Assembly (NCBI GenBank): GCA_907163375.1
Contig: CAJQUW010006089.1
Coordinates: forward strand, 186,001-250,000
Origin: Prostheceraeus crozeri
Lineage: Eukaryota > Platyhelminthes > Polycladida > Euryleptidae
Length of the DNA: 64,000 nt
Direction of reading: 5' to 3'
The notes under the pieces: generated by a model
What the model was told of the DNA's origin: nothing
What the model saw: only the letters and a program-made list of their open reading frames with translations
Databases searched by the model: none
Shown: positions 46,904 to 57,775 of the stretch, piece by piece
Layout of the letters: each line of letters begins with the position of its first letter
Position numbering within the stretch: position 1 is the first letter of the stretch
Made by a program: the position numbers and the translations under genes

Positions 46904-47101
46904 ATGATGAGGAAGATTCCCGTGGAAAAGCTATTTGCCTTCACAGATCGAGACTGTTGCATCGCCCACACACTTGCTTGTCGACAAACACGCTCTCCGA
47001 CTTGTCCACAAGAACTGGCAAGTGGTCCTGGGGTCGTGATGGACGAAAATTGCCCCCCTCTGGGACTTTGCGCATGCAAAGGGTTTAAAACAACAAATTG
47101 A
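46904..47101 (+). other. Unrecognised Cys-rich open frame (65 codons)
   Basis: Starts at ATGATG and ends in TGA. GC is above background. Seven cysteines include CCIAH, ACRQ and an ENCPPLGLCACKGF segment, which looks like a small disulfide-type domain. The opposite strand is also open (46888-47244), so composition alone could explain it. There is no clear signal peptide and no known family. Confidence 0.25.
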
Positions 47102-47277
47102 AGGCCATCCTGATTAACATCGTGTTGGACAGTACGCCAATCGATTATAATGGTAACTAATCGTTCCATCCAGTGCAATGAAGAAATTCCATGAAAGGAA
47201 TTCAAAGTAATGGGACAGCGCAGAGCATCATAATCTGTTCGCAAATAGATGCAAGCTAAAAATCATGGTTCTGTGAA

Positions 47278-47430
47278 ATATGGGCAGATCGGAAGATTAG
47301 TTGACTGATCGAATCCCCTATTAAGCCGAGAAATCGAGGTTCAATCCTAAGAAGGTCGACAGACGCTTAGCCAGAAGTTTAACAGAAGTGTTTTCCCTCG
47401 GGGACAGGGCAATTTTGGAAAATCAAATGT
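47278..47430 (+). mobile_element. tRNA-derived SINE
   Basis: GGGCAGATCGGAAGATTAGT is an A-box-containing head and GAGGTTCAATCC (about 47337-47348) is a good B box, about 45 bases downstream. The body carries TTTTCCCTCGGGGACAGGGC. The spacing and order fit a pol III SINE. An in-line tRNA fold is not intact. Confidence 0.6.
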
Positions 47431-47994
47431 ATGATATTGAGTCCTACATAGTTACGATTACGAAGGCTGCTGCGCGATCATTCTCATCTTGAAATTGGTG
47501 AATTGATTAAACAATATTCACTTTATCAGTCAATGAAATTGAAGCAGTTAATGTGCATTTATATCACGGAAATATGAATTGCCTACCAGATTTCAATATT
47601 TGTTGCTGATGGAATTTAACACCAATAGGATGGAATTTAACGTAAATAAAATGGATTTAACAGCAATAATAATGGATTAAAACCTTATTTTCAATGCTTC
47701 TAAGGACCAGTGGTTCAGTGGAATGAATACGTTCGTAAAGCTATTTGTAGAAATCCCTTCGAAAATATTAATACAGAAAAATATAATACATTTTAAAACT
47801 TTTTGTACTAATAATTTACCACTTTTCACTCACTGATAACGATTTTCATCTCATAGAATGATGAGCTAGACATCTTAAACTTGACAACATGTGGTGTTCA
47901 TTCAACCTGCATTATCATGAGTCGTGAACACCGACAATGAATATTATATATCAATATTTTTCTGCTTGATGATGTACTCCCTACATCCACTGCC
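47431..47994. other. Non-coding DNA upstream of the Naiad element
   Basis: Contains a short imperfect tandem of ATGGAATTTAAC-like units (47607-47660). It may include the 5' UTR of the element. Confidence 0.4.
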
Positions 47995-48019
47995 TTGCCT
48001 ATGTTACTGAAGGACGAAC

Positions 48020-48079
48020 TTTATACTTTTCAGTTGTTGCACTTTGTACGAGTGGAGTATGCATCGACCGACATGTCTT
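48020..48079 (+). repeat. 60-bp exact direct repeat, 5' copy (pseudo-LTR-like)
   Basis: TTTATACTTTTCAGTTGTTG and 40 more bases, identical to 51301-51360. The TTTTCAG at its start looks like a splice acceptor, and the repeat ends just after the proposed start codon. Confidence 0.9.
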
Positions 48080-48903
48080 TTGGAAAGTTCTTGTTCGATA
48101 AGACGGGTAAATTCAATTGTAAAACAAAAAACGTTATTTATCTGATTTCGTGTAAAAAGTGTGGTTTGCAGTACGTAGGTCAAACTACTCAAGCTTTGCA
48201 TTGTAGGTTAAATGGACATCGTAATAGCATCTCTAAAGGAAATAAAAGCACTTTTATTATTAATCATTTTCGCAATGATAGCCATACTTGTAATGACATG
48301 TCCATTCAGATTATTGACGTCATCGAGGATGTTAATGATAAAGCTGCATTAGTACAGGAGCTTAATAAACAAGAAGATTACTACATTCGTACACTTAATA
48401 CACTGCATCCTTTAGGTCTTAACGATAAGTTAGCAGGAGGCAGATGTGTGTCAAAAGGCACAGTTGATTTAAGTAGCTACTTCAATAGTCCAATTCCTAG
48501 ACGGAAGCGCAGTCATGGTATTAGAGTTAGGAAATGTAGTAGAAACAGAAATAATAATAATGATACTTTGACCAAATTAAAATATTTCTTTGACAACAAA
48601 GACTTGTCAAAATTTTATCAATGTCTGAGATCTCTGAGTTTTGATACTATGCGTATCATTAAACAAAAGCTCACTAACGTGTCTAGCGAGTTTGCTTACA
48701 TTTTTTCAGCTTATTTCTACAATAAAGTGATTAGCAATGAGTCCAGAAAGCCTGCAGTCCAAAAAACTAATATTGTCTTTGATTTCAAAAATAAAATCAT
48801 GGACAAGGTTGACATCTCTAGTATTTTACACGATAAAAGCCTCAATCGTTTAGTACCTGATAAAGTTCGGGAACAGTACCCGCCCAAAACCTATTTTCTC
48901 TGA
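48073..48903 (+). CDS. Naiad endonuclease part: GIY-YIG nuclease with CCHH motif
   Basis: I choose the ATG at 48073 (MSFGKF) as the likely start, because the frame upstream runs through a splice-acceptor-like TTTATACTTTTCAG. Counting the open frame from 47995: NVIYLIS at 46-52, CKKC at 53-56, QYVG at 59-62, catalytic-type Arg 71, His 75, zinc-type His 91 and His 97 (HFRNDSH), and Glu 127 in KQEDYYIRTL, followed by HPLGLN. This is the full GIY-YIG signature plus the CCHH zinc motif universal to animal Penelope nucleases. It nicks target DNA to prime reverse transcription. The C-terminal half is a basic linker. The RT is encoded just downstream in another frame. Confidence 0.85.
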   Translation: MSFGKFLFDKTGKFNCKTKNVIYLISCKKCGLQYVGQTTQALHCRLNGHRNSISKGNKSTFIINHFRNDSHTCNDMSIQIIDVIEDVNDKAALVQELNKQEDYYIRTLNTLHPLGLNDKLAGGRCVSKGTVDLSSYFNSPIPRRKRSHGIRVRKCSRNRNNNNDTLTKLKYFFDNKDLSKFYQCLRSLSFDTMRIIKQKLTNVSSEFAYIFSAYFYNKVISNESRKPAVQKTNIVFDFKNKIMDKVDISSILHDKSLNRLVPDKVREQYPPKTYFL

Positions 48904-48917
48904 ATAACCCTGTCTCA

Positions 48918-50669
48918 TTGAAAATTTGCAACTATAACAAATTCCTCAACAAGTTGGATAGAAGCAACTTACAAAATATTGTCCATTCAGACTGTAAGTG
49001 TAGTCAGCACCCTTCTCACATCAATGAGCATCACAAACATGTATTTACTGGTGATTTGGATTTTATTGAGCAACCAGACCTGAAAGAGTTACTTTCATTA
49101 GGCTCTAAGCACCGTTTGTCCCTTCCCGTTCGTCACAACGACGTTATAGATAGCATAACTGTATCCATAGATAAGCACATCACAAAGATGTGCAATAAGT
49201 TTAAACTTTCAGTCAGTGACTTTCAGGCTTGGAAAAACAGGATACTAGTATTAGCTAAAGATAGAATACATAAAAATAAAAATGTAGATAATTTACAAAC
49301 GAAATTTAAATCTTTTCATAATTTCAGCAGAGATTTGAAGTATTATCATCAGCATTTTATAATAACTACCGTAGACAAAGCTAATAGTAATTACGCATTC
49401 ATCTGTAAAAAATTTTACGTTATGGTCTTATTACAAGAACTTGGATTCGATCTTAACTCACTAACCCCTATTGGTAATAGTACTTACATTCCATATGATG
49501 TGTCTCCTAGTGATTTAGTTAAGAGGCATAAGGATTCTATGAGTAAATTATTCAGCACCCTTTGTAGAAAAGATGATGAAAAACTCCCAAAATTATATTG
49601 GATACCAAAATTACATAAAAATCCCTTCAAATTTCGCTTTATAGCTGGTGCTAGGCACTGTACTACTAAGCAACTTTCCATTAAGATTAATAAAGGTTTG
49701 TCTGTTATCAGAGACCATTTTAGGAAGTATTGCAACGCAATTCATAGTAATAGTGGTATTAACTGTTATTGGAGCATAGTATCGTCCGCTGAATTCCTCA
49801 ATAAAATTCAAAACATTACAGCATATGACGTACAAATTTTCGATTTTTCCACTTTGTACACCAATCTGGATCATAAAGATGTCATTACTCACATTTCCGA
49901 CCTGCTCGACTTAATTTTCAACGATTCTAATAGGAAATATTTGTGTGTAGGTTTTGAAAAAAGTTTTTTATCAGGTGTCAGGTATCAAGGTTATAGCGTA
50001 TTCACTAAGGATAAATTTAAAGAAGCCATTAAGTTCATTATAAGCGAAGTTTTTGTTACTTTCGGAGGTTTAGTCTTTCAACAAGTAAGAGGCATTCCTA
50101 TGGGTGGTAATTGCAGTCGTCTTCTTGCGGATTTGTTTCTTTTACATTGTGAATTTATTTTTATGACTAATTTAATGAAGAATCAGAAGTACGGTCTAGC
50201 TAGATTATTATCTAATACTTCTAGATACATCGACGATTTATGCATTATTAATTATAAAAAGTTTGATTCCTTGATACCACAGATTTACCCACCTAGTCTA
50301 GAAGCCAGCAGAAGTGGGAGTAATAACAAACAAGTAGAATATCTTGATATTAACATAAATATCACTGACTGCGGCACAATTACATCTGTTTTTCATAAAG
50401 TCGACCATTTTAATTTCCCTGTCACCCTTTTAACCTTTCCGCAAAACTGTATGCCCTACAGGACAGGAGCTAGAGTGTTTGCTGGACAAGTTTTAAGATA
50501 TGGGCGCATCTGTACATTGGAAAAAGATTTCATCCAAAAAGTCAATCGTACAGCTACTACTCTCATTAAGAGAGGATATAACAGCGTAGATCTCAAGCAA
50601 AGTGCTGAGAAGCAGCTGCATAAGCATAGTGAAACTTTATTGAAATACGGATATTTTTCTGCTAAGTAG
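48918..50669 (+). CDS. Naiad reverse transcriptase part with CxC linker
   Basis: 583 codons. CKC at residues 26-28 is the characteristic CxC of the linker, followed by a His-rich stretch. RT motifs follow: TTVDKAN (150-156), LPKLYWIPKLHKNP (223-236), FRFIAGA (239-245), DFSTLYTNL (309-317, catalytic Asp), GIPMGGN (392-398), RYIDDL (436-441, catalytic YIDD) and VEYLDI downstream. LYWIPKLHKNP and the IDD box are typical of Penelope RTs, the relatives of telomerase RT. Extra residues between 160 and 220 could be the insertion-in-fingers region described for this clade; that is inference. The frame is intact over its whole length, so the copy is young. Confidence 0.88.
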   Translation: MKICNYNKFLNKLDRSNLQNIVHSDCKCSQHPSHINEHHKHVFTGDLDFIEQPDLKELLSLGSKHRLSLPVRHNDVIDSITVSIDKHITKMCNKFKLSVSDFQAWKNRILVLAKDRIHKNKNVDNLQTKFKSFHNFSRDLKYYHQHFIITTVDKANSNYAFICKKFYVMVLLQELGFDLNSLTPIGNSTYIPYDVSPSDLVKRHKDSMSKLFSTLCRKDDEKLPKLYWIPKLHKNPFKFRFIAGARHCTTKQLSIKINKGLSVIRDHFRKYCNAIHSNSGINCYWSIVSSAEFLNKIQNITAYDVQIFDFSTLYTNLDHKDVITHISDLLDLIFNDSNRKYLCVGFEKSFLSGVRYQGYSVFTKDKFKEAIKFIISEVFVTFGGLVFQQVRGIPMGGNCSRLLADLFLLHCEFIFMTNLMKNQKYGLARLLSNTSRYIDDLCIINYKKFDSLIPQIYPPSLEASRSGSNNKQVEYLDININITDCGTITSVFHKVDHFNFPVTLLTFPQNCMPYRTGARVFAGQVLRYGRICTLEKDFIQKVNRTATTLIKRGYNSVDLKQSAEKQLHKHSETLLKYGYFSAK

Positions 50670-51300
50670 CTTCTTAATAATTGTGCGTGCTTTCATTGAT
50701 TTAATTGATTTCGAGGCTGCTTTCATATAGCAGGGCCCCGCTTGGGTGAGTTTGAGCGTTCAGGAGTAGGGGCCGAAACGCGAATCCTTACCTAAGTTCC
50801 TGCTGATGACCTCAATTGCACATTTTTTCAATTAGGTAATCTGTTGTAGTTGTTATTTCCTTTAACCTGTAGGGAACGCCACATGGGTCCTTTTGAGGGA
50901 TCAAATTCTTTACACTTATCGTTATCTTCTACTTCATCTTCTCCTCAATCAAAGCATTTAATTTCATTCTGACGCAATTGACATGTGCAAGCAGCTGGGC
51001 GACCAGACCTGCAGATTAAATTTTGTCAATAGATATAAGCTGTTTCCGCAATTACTACACTGCCCAACACACAGTGTGGCAGACAGGCAGGAGTTCTCGA
51101 GTAAGTCATCAATTTTTTTTTCTCACTTATATTTACACAGTACTTTTTTTCATTACCTACCATTTGAATATTTTCAACATTTACATTTGTGTTTTATTTT
51201 TTTTTTATTTTTCACATTAGTTTTACTTACTGAATAGTTTGATTTGTGATTTAATTCATTATTAACTGTGTTTCGCCTAAGGTTAGCCCTTGCTAATTTG
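50670..51300 (+). other. 3' UTR and tail region of the Naiad element
   Basis: No coding. GGGGCCGAAACGCG (50769-50782) and CTGATGA (about 50809-50815) occur in the order opposite to an ordinary hammerhead, and no stem joins them. Long T-rich tracts follow (51112-51215). Confidence 0.5.
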
Positions 51301-51360
51301 TTTATACTTTTCAGTTGTTGCACTTTGTACGAGTGGAGTATGCATCGACCGACATGTCTT
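51301..51360 (+). repeat. 60-bp exact direct repeat, 3' copy (pseudo-LTR-like)
   Basis: Identical to 48020-48079. Sequence on either side differs, so it is a bounded piece of the element's 5' region placed after its 3' end. Confidence 0.9.
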
Positions 51361-51554
51361 ACATGCCCGTTTATGCAGAACATTGCACTACACTTCAAAA
51401 GCCAGAACAATGTAAATTCCTGGGACAATCCTTTAGGCACAGTTATCAGAATCTTACTTATCGAACTTGAAATGAGAAGTTATCTTCGTTGCCGGTGTGC
51501 GCGAAAAATGACATTTTCTTGCTTGATTTGCATCGTGGTGAATCTTATATGTTA

Positions 51555-52265
51555 TAGTCCGGCAGCCAGAACGAGTTTCTGCAGGGAACGAGGCAGAAAG
51601 TGAGACTTTCACAGAATGATGCACACCCTATGCCTACTTAGAATCGGCGCGTCTGCCGAGTTCTAGTGAGTTCCTCTTCTAGCCAGACAAGATCAAAGAA
51701 AAATACATGCAAATCCAATGGGACGCATATTGCATTTTCTGGCTAAAATGAGATTTTCTATGTTTTCGCTTATCAACTGGAAAGTATTAAGTCTAGAGTC
51801 ACAATTTTTGACAGAGAATGTCTTCAGGTCATTTCCTATGATGTGCATGTGCTATTATCATGCATCTGATCGGCAGTGTATGTGAAAATGTGGTTGAAAG
51901 TGGATAAAGTTGCTCAAAATGTTTGTGTTTGCCGACATTAAGAAGCTCGCCAACTGTAAATGTATTTAGATTTATAGACAAGGATGCATGAACATGAAAG
52001 GAAATGACTTAAGACAATGCATACCATAAAATTATGACTCTGGGCTTAGTGCTTTTCGTTTAATCAGAGAAAACATAGAACATTTCATTTTAACCAAGAT
52101 CTATAATCTGCGTCCATTTTTCTTTCATCATGTCTGACAAGAAGAGGAACTCACTAGAACTCGGCAGACGCACCGATTCGCAGTAGACAGAAGATGCACA
52201 TCATTCTGTGAAAGTCTTATTCTCGACCTCGCTCCCTGCAGAAACTCGTTCTGGATGCCTGAATA
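51555..52265. mobile_element. Fold-back MITE, copy 3 (711 bp)
   Basis: Starts TAGTCCGGCAGCCAGAACGA and ends with a diverged complement (GTTCTGGATGCCTGAATA). Both flanks carry TTA (51552-51554 and 52266-52268), a 3-bp target duplication. Its internal sequence follows copies 1 and 2. It lies 195 bases beyond the Naiad element. Confidence 0.85.
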
Positions 52266-55200
52266 TTACCAGTATGTCTTTTATAATGCTCGTAGCGCAT
52301 TTCGCTTGTATTTCAATTAATATTAGCGGTAAAATCCTTTGAAACAATCGTCCAATGGTTTTATATTGCATCTTCTATCTTAAACACGAATATAAGAGAA
52401 ATAACCATAAAATAAAATTGTTAGGCACCACGACTGTAGGAGATACTCGCACATGTAGATCTCATAGATCAATACAATTGACTGGCAGGTTTCATTTACA
52501 CTGTTCCTTATGAATACTATCACATTTATTGCATTAATCTGCAGTATTTATGATAAATACATATTTAATAATGATTTCAAAACTCGCTGGATGCAAATTG
52601 ATGTGAAAGGCCTGGTGTAAAAGGTTTACAATAAAGTAAAATTAATTGAGGCTAGCACTCTCAATCTGACAAAACCGTTGAAAAGAAGTTGATCGGTGGC
52701 ATGCTGCCCCACTTCCCTACTGGATAAGTTGCATATAGAAGCGAATCATGGTAAAAGGAAGATAATCCAAAAAGTCACCGAGACTGTTTTTGGAAATATT
52801 CAAGGCAAATAAAGAACCATCCATTCCAGTTTCGACCCAATCACTCGAATTCATAGACAGTCTAAGAGGCAGAAAAATCATAAACTTTTTCCTTTGGCAT
52901 CTCGTTAGGCATTTCCGGCACAAGTGCTTGACAAGACTAGTCACCTAATTTGTTGGCTTGCGAGCATTTCATGAATCCGTAGCATCCATTTTGATTTCTG
53001 AGTATTCACATTATTCAGTGCAGAGAGAGCTATTTAAGAAACTGTTTGTCAAATTCGAGACTACATTCGCAAAAATATGAAGCATGATTAGAAGTGCGTA
53101 AAATATAAGAAGTAAAAATTGCAGCTATTTTGACATTTTACTTAGAGTTAGAGAGACAGCATTTTCAATTGAGCATGTTTCAAAATTGTACGGTCTTTAG
53201 ATTTACAATTTGCCCACATTCCTGTGACTCTTTTGTTCATGGCTGAACTGGATACCGTTGCCTCTCAATTGCTAATGTGTGTCGTTAAATACACTGCGTC
53301 ACGGGATCACCAGTGACCAGCCTAGCTACATTTGAATTGACGACAGATGAATATATATTGCTTCCATCACAAGGTGCAGTATAAGCTCAAGTTCTTATTG
53401 CGACTCTTTCAGGTGAAATTCTGTGTGATCAGTGTAACGCTAAACAAAATTTATGCTCGTGTTGAAGCAAAGCAGTCATGAGCTCAAGCACTGATAAAGA
53501 TAATGTGTAAAATGGAATGTAATTCACATTTTGAAAATTTAATAGTAGAATGTTATGATCTATGCCCTCATATCGGGAAGCACGGCATAATCCAATCAGA
53601 GAGATCAGCAACACGACCTTTATAAAAGTGTCGACAACATGACAACATAAAGTATTGACGAACGAAGATGTTAGAGATAGGTTATAAGTAAGCACGTTTG
53701 ATTTTTTCTCTACTAATTTGACTCAACCTGAAGGCAAACTCAATATGATTGACTGCGACAGAAATATTTAGTCTTACTTGAAAAATCTCAAGTCTCTTTA
53801 ATAAGTTTTGACTTGAGGATAAACTGAAGTGCCGGAAGTCAAATTACTTTTTCTGCGACGACATAAAGGATAATGTAGAGAAAGCTTGAAATTAAGCATG
53901 TCAGTATACTACATTATGCGGCAACTCTTCAATATCTGCAAAATATAAAATATTCCTTTTTTTAATAATTCTACCCTTTTTATCACTTTAAACCCGCAGT
54001 TCATAAAACTTGCATATTTTTCAGATTTGTTGATTGAGCATGTTTATTTTATATTATATCTGACACAATATTTCTTGCATTGAACGGCAAAGTTTCGGGA
54101 AAATCCTTTGAAATAAATCTCAACGCGGAAAGGAAGCACAAATTAAACTGCTGTCCGGCGAAGTGCCTTTGGACACTGTTCTCTATTCTGCTACTTAAAC
54201 TTGTGATTAAATTTCGTAAAGAGCATCATTATTATTGTTTGTTGGAATACACACCAAAATGCGACTATTTCAAAAATCTCACAAGTTGAAGGCCTTTCTG
54301 CACAAAACATCACTTTTTATGGCGTTCATGTGGGTTTTTCACCATTCGCCGATGTTATTGCTGCTATGCACATCAGCCCGCACATTTATTGGAAATCCCC
54401 CCATGTTGTATGTAACAATAAGAAGTAACCATTTTTGATCATGTGAGTGCTTGGAGCGACTGCCCGGCCATCATAATCACGCTCAGGTGAATAAGTAACT
54501 CATATTTATAATCAAAATAGACAAACATGTTTCATGTGTGATTTGCACATGTTCATGGTGACCGACAGGTTGTTAAAGCGACCACGTGTGCAAAACTTGT
54601 TTATCTTCCCTATTAATTTATTTATAAACGAATTCGCTTACAAAAGCAGGCATTATGTCTATAGAGACTTCCAGACATATGAGGAGATTTCAACCAAATA
54701 GAAAGGGATTCCCAATGAGCTCTTCACAGCAGACTGTGAACCTTTTATTGAACGACTTTGAACAATTATTAGTGAACATTACAGAACAATTTTGCCAAGT
54801 ATTGTAGCTTTATCGAATTTTATTCATGTCAACAATGAAATCGAAATTAGGAACGTTTTATGATCACTTCGAAAAATTCACATAATGACATCCGTTGTAA
54901 ATATGGGTTAACAACAAATGAATAAGCGATATAAAACATAATTTACGCAGTTTTCTCTGGTCAGAGTACAGCGTTTCATTTTATCCGCTCCGCACCTGGC
55001 ATTGAGATCGAGAAAAGACAATAATGCACACAAGCTGTCTACGTAATTCATTGGACGGAAGAAACATGCCCATGAGTATTTCGTGAGAAAATGACAGATT
55101 TCTGAATTTCGTCTTCAAACCCTTATTTCTCACCGAAAACAGGTGGGCAGAAATCAGGCGAGAAATCGTGGGAGAGAAGTTCCTCGTATCTTTCTCGGGA

Positions 55201-56159
55201 CAGTAGAGTGACGCAATTTGCCTGAAGTATGTTGTCACGAAGTACATTCCGATAATGAGATTATATTATGGAGATTAGTTAATCGATCTCGGCAGATAAT
55301 TGTAGACATATCTGGCTAAGACATATCTATCGTATTCCGGTTATCTTGCTCCAACAGGAAAAAGCACTACGATCGAAGTTTACAAGTTTTTTGGAGTCGG
55401 ACTTTCTTGATAACTGCACATGTAATTACAATTTCGAGCGATACAAAAACGTAGCGAAATGATATGATTATGAAGTGTTCATTCCAAACCAATGAAAAGC
55501 GTGTATTGCATAAAATGTGAAGATTTGTTGTGCTGAAACCAAAACAGTTATAACTGGTCAGCAAGCGACTGGGAGGTCTTACGGCTATGAAGCATTCAAA
55601 TAACATGTTTGCAGCAGCGGTTTCATGGAGCCTCACCAGACAAAAAAATTACGAAAAATCCGTTATTAAAATCCGTTTTTTAAAAAATACAAGGCTATTG
55701 CAGAATGACAGATTGCCTGGACCAATCGCACTGACACTCTGCAAAATCTTATTATGCTCATGTCACGGCAAAGTCAGGATAAATAAAAAGCACAGATCAG
55801 CCTATATATAGTATTGCGGCCAAAGCATTCCATCAAAAAATGCTGCTTTTTCATCATTTTTGGCCTACCGAATTCTTCAAGCGAGATTATGAGACAAAGG
55901 CGATAGATGCAGGATCTAGATGACTTCAGTATGCCCCTTTGGCATGTGCAACAGTGCATGTAAAAGATATTCATAATGTGCTCATAATGCTTATCCATGT
56001 TGTAAGTAATGACGTTATAGTGAAATTCTCACCGATCATATTTAAATATATGTATTTACTCAAATTATAGGGGTTACACACAATACAAGTGCCCAAAAAT
56101 TTTGGTGTATAGAAATGATACTCTGATCGCAGCATCATTCAGTCTTTCTCACTTAATCC
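52266..56159. other. AT-rich non-coding DNA
   Basis: No coding exon or mobile element recognised in nearly 4 kb. Open frames of 65-90 codons at 53429-53695, 54981-55247 and 55367-55636 show no motif. Confidence 0.4.
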
Positions 56160-56640
56160 GGTCTCAGTGTTCTCGAGGTGCTTCGCATGCTTGAGAAGCG
56201 ACGCTGTTAGAAAGAGAAACGACGACGAGACTGATGATAGACGGGAGAAAACGTCGGAGATGGGCTACATAGGAAGACGGATATTAAGTTCGGAAGACGT
56301 TAGGAATGCGCTAAATTGTACAGAAAAACAGCGAAAAGGCGGCGCTGATAACAAATAATGGAACAGCTGACAATCAAAAGGGAAGTTGTGTCTGGCAGGC
56401 GCTCAAACTTTGATGAAACACCAAAACTTACGAAAGATAGTCGGAAGATGGCGATGGGCCGCATTACAGGCGGTGTGTTGGAGTTTTGACGTTAGGAAGG
56501 AACTGACGAGGAATAGCATAGAGAAAGAAAGGGTGCTGGAGATGGGCGAGGGCATAGAATGCGGTGAGGAGGCGGCAGGGAGTCTGAGGAAGGCAGAAAG
56601 ACTGACGAACTTCTACTTTCTACACATCCTAGAATGACAT
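56160..56640 (+). other. Purine-rich, GC-elevated block with two open frames
   Basis: Frames at 56167-56358 (63 codons) and 56386-56637 (83 codons) are Arg/Lys/Glu-rich because the plus strand is rich in GA. The second has GRWRWAALQAVCW and a Glu-rich stretch. I recognise no family. An old coding or transposon relic is possible. Confidence 0.22.
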
Positions 56641-57104
56641 TGTAAAGGGAGAAGTGATGAGATTTGAGGGTTCGCGATTTCCGTTCTCGTCGCAGATGGA
56701 TTGACTTCAGCGTTCACACGATAAAGAAGAGGATTTGAGTGACAGAAGAAGATTAGTGGGATGACAATTGTTTGAAGACTCCATCGTGAAAGGTGATTAT
56801 ACATCTCCCAGTTTTCTCGGAAACGTCTAATCAGATAAGACTTTGTCTTTCATTTCCACGTCGAATTGAGGACCGCAATGTGAAGGAAGAAATTCTGAAA
56901 AAAATAAAACTCACGGCAAATCGTAAATGCTTACCAATAGCGATCAAGCTCTAGAGAGTCGGGAGAATCTGAAGTGAAGATGAACTGATGTTGAGCAAAA
57001 TGACATTTTGAAAGAAATAACACGCTTTCTCAAGACTGTGCAGGAATTCATGTTTGCGTACATAGTGCGAGATCTATTGTGCAGTTTTCCTATTTTTACT
57101 CATC

Positions 57105-57250
57105 CTGCACCACCCAAGGCTCTCATTAAGTTTGGGCTAGCAACCTCTAGTGAGAGCGGTGGTACCTCCCGAGGCGGACAGACCCAAACCCTGAACCTTC
57201 TGCACTTCCGTTATGACGAGCGGCCCTTAACCAAATGAGCTATCCCACCA
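57105..57250 (-). mobile_element. tRNA-derived SINE, minus strand
   Basis: The minus strand begins GGTGGGATAGCTCATTTGGT, with a near-consensus pol III A box (TAGCTCATTTGGTTAAGGG). GGTTCAGGGTT lies in the B-box position about 35 bases on. The body is GC-rich and carries GAGGTACCACCGCTCTC. The head resembles a tRNA but the anticodon arm is not a standard seven-base loop. Confidence 0.62.
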
Positions 57251-57775
57251 CATCAATAATGAATAAATAGCAAAGGTTTTGCGATGCGAGATGTTTCTAT
57301 GACTAACAGAGCATGATGATGCTTAGTTTTTGAGAGACGTGGTGCTGACGATGTGGAGCTACTCTACCGTCCTCTGAGTCACTCAGAGCTCGGAAGACCC
57401 TAAACCTATCCACTCCGAGCTCTGAAGTGTGTTGTGATCCCACATAGCCGATATGCAGCCCTCATAATTCCTCGAGTATTTTGCTAAGAATTATATGAAA
57501 TTAATTTAGGACGACTTACAAAACATTTGGCGAGTGTACTTTCGAATGGTGATCTGACATTCAATTGATTGAATTCAATTGATCTGACACACTTATCCGC
57601 GCACTTTAAATAGTAATTCAATAATTTTAAATTCCCCATTTCAAAAAAATAAAATTCAAGCGTATATAATAAAAATATATTCCTTCAAGAATCCACTTCA
57701 TTACTCTAAGATGAAACCTTCGCCATCACACATCAGTTGTAATAGCAATTATAATCAGTGAAAAATATTTCGTCA
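57251..57775. other. Non-coding DNA
   Basis: Contains a small inverted pair (CTCAGAGCTCGGAAGA / CACTCCGAGCTCTGAAG) near 57380-57426. Nothing else recognised. Confidence 0.4.

Larger units (their letters stand above)
47995..51360 (+). mobile_element. Naiad-type Penelope-like retroelement (N-terminal endonuclease)
   Basis: One element with GIY-YIG endonuclease first, a CxC linker and then reverse transcriptase. That is the permuted order known for the Naiad/Chlamys clade and the reverse of canonical Penelope. It ends with a 3' UTR and, at 51301-51360, an exact copy of 60 bases of its own 5' region (48020-48079), like the pseudo-LTR junctions known for Penelope elements. It looks nearly whole, with about one break between endonuclease and RT parts. 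The true 5' border is not seen; the listed start is the open frame. Confidence 0.85.

Noticed and set aside
46888-47244. 118-codon minus-strand open frame
   Set aside because: No recognised motif; the plus strand here is also open and more protein-like, so this is probably a shadow of local GC.
50769-50815. Hammerhead ribozyme in the Naiad 3' UTR
   Set aside because: GAAAC precedes CTGATGA and no stem can be drawn that closes the core in a permuted form; this clade is known to lack canonical hammerheads.
47995-51360. LTR retrotransposon reading of the 60-bp repeats
   Set aside because: No gag, protease, integrase or LTR-type RT; the enzymes are Penelope-type and 60 bases is too short for LTRs.
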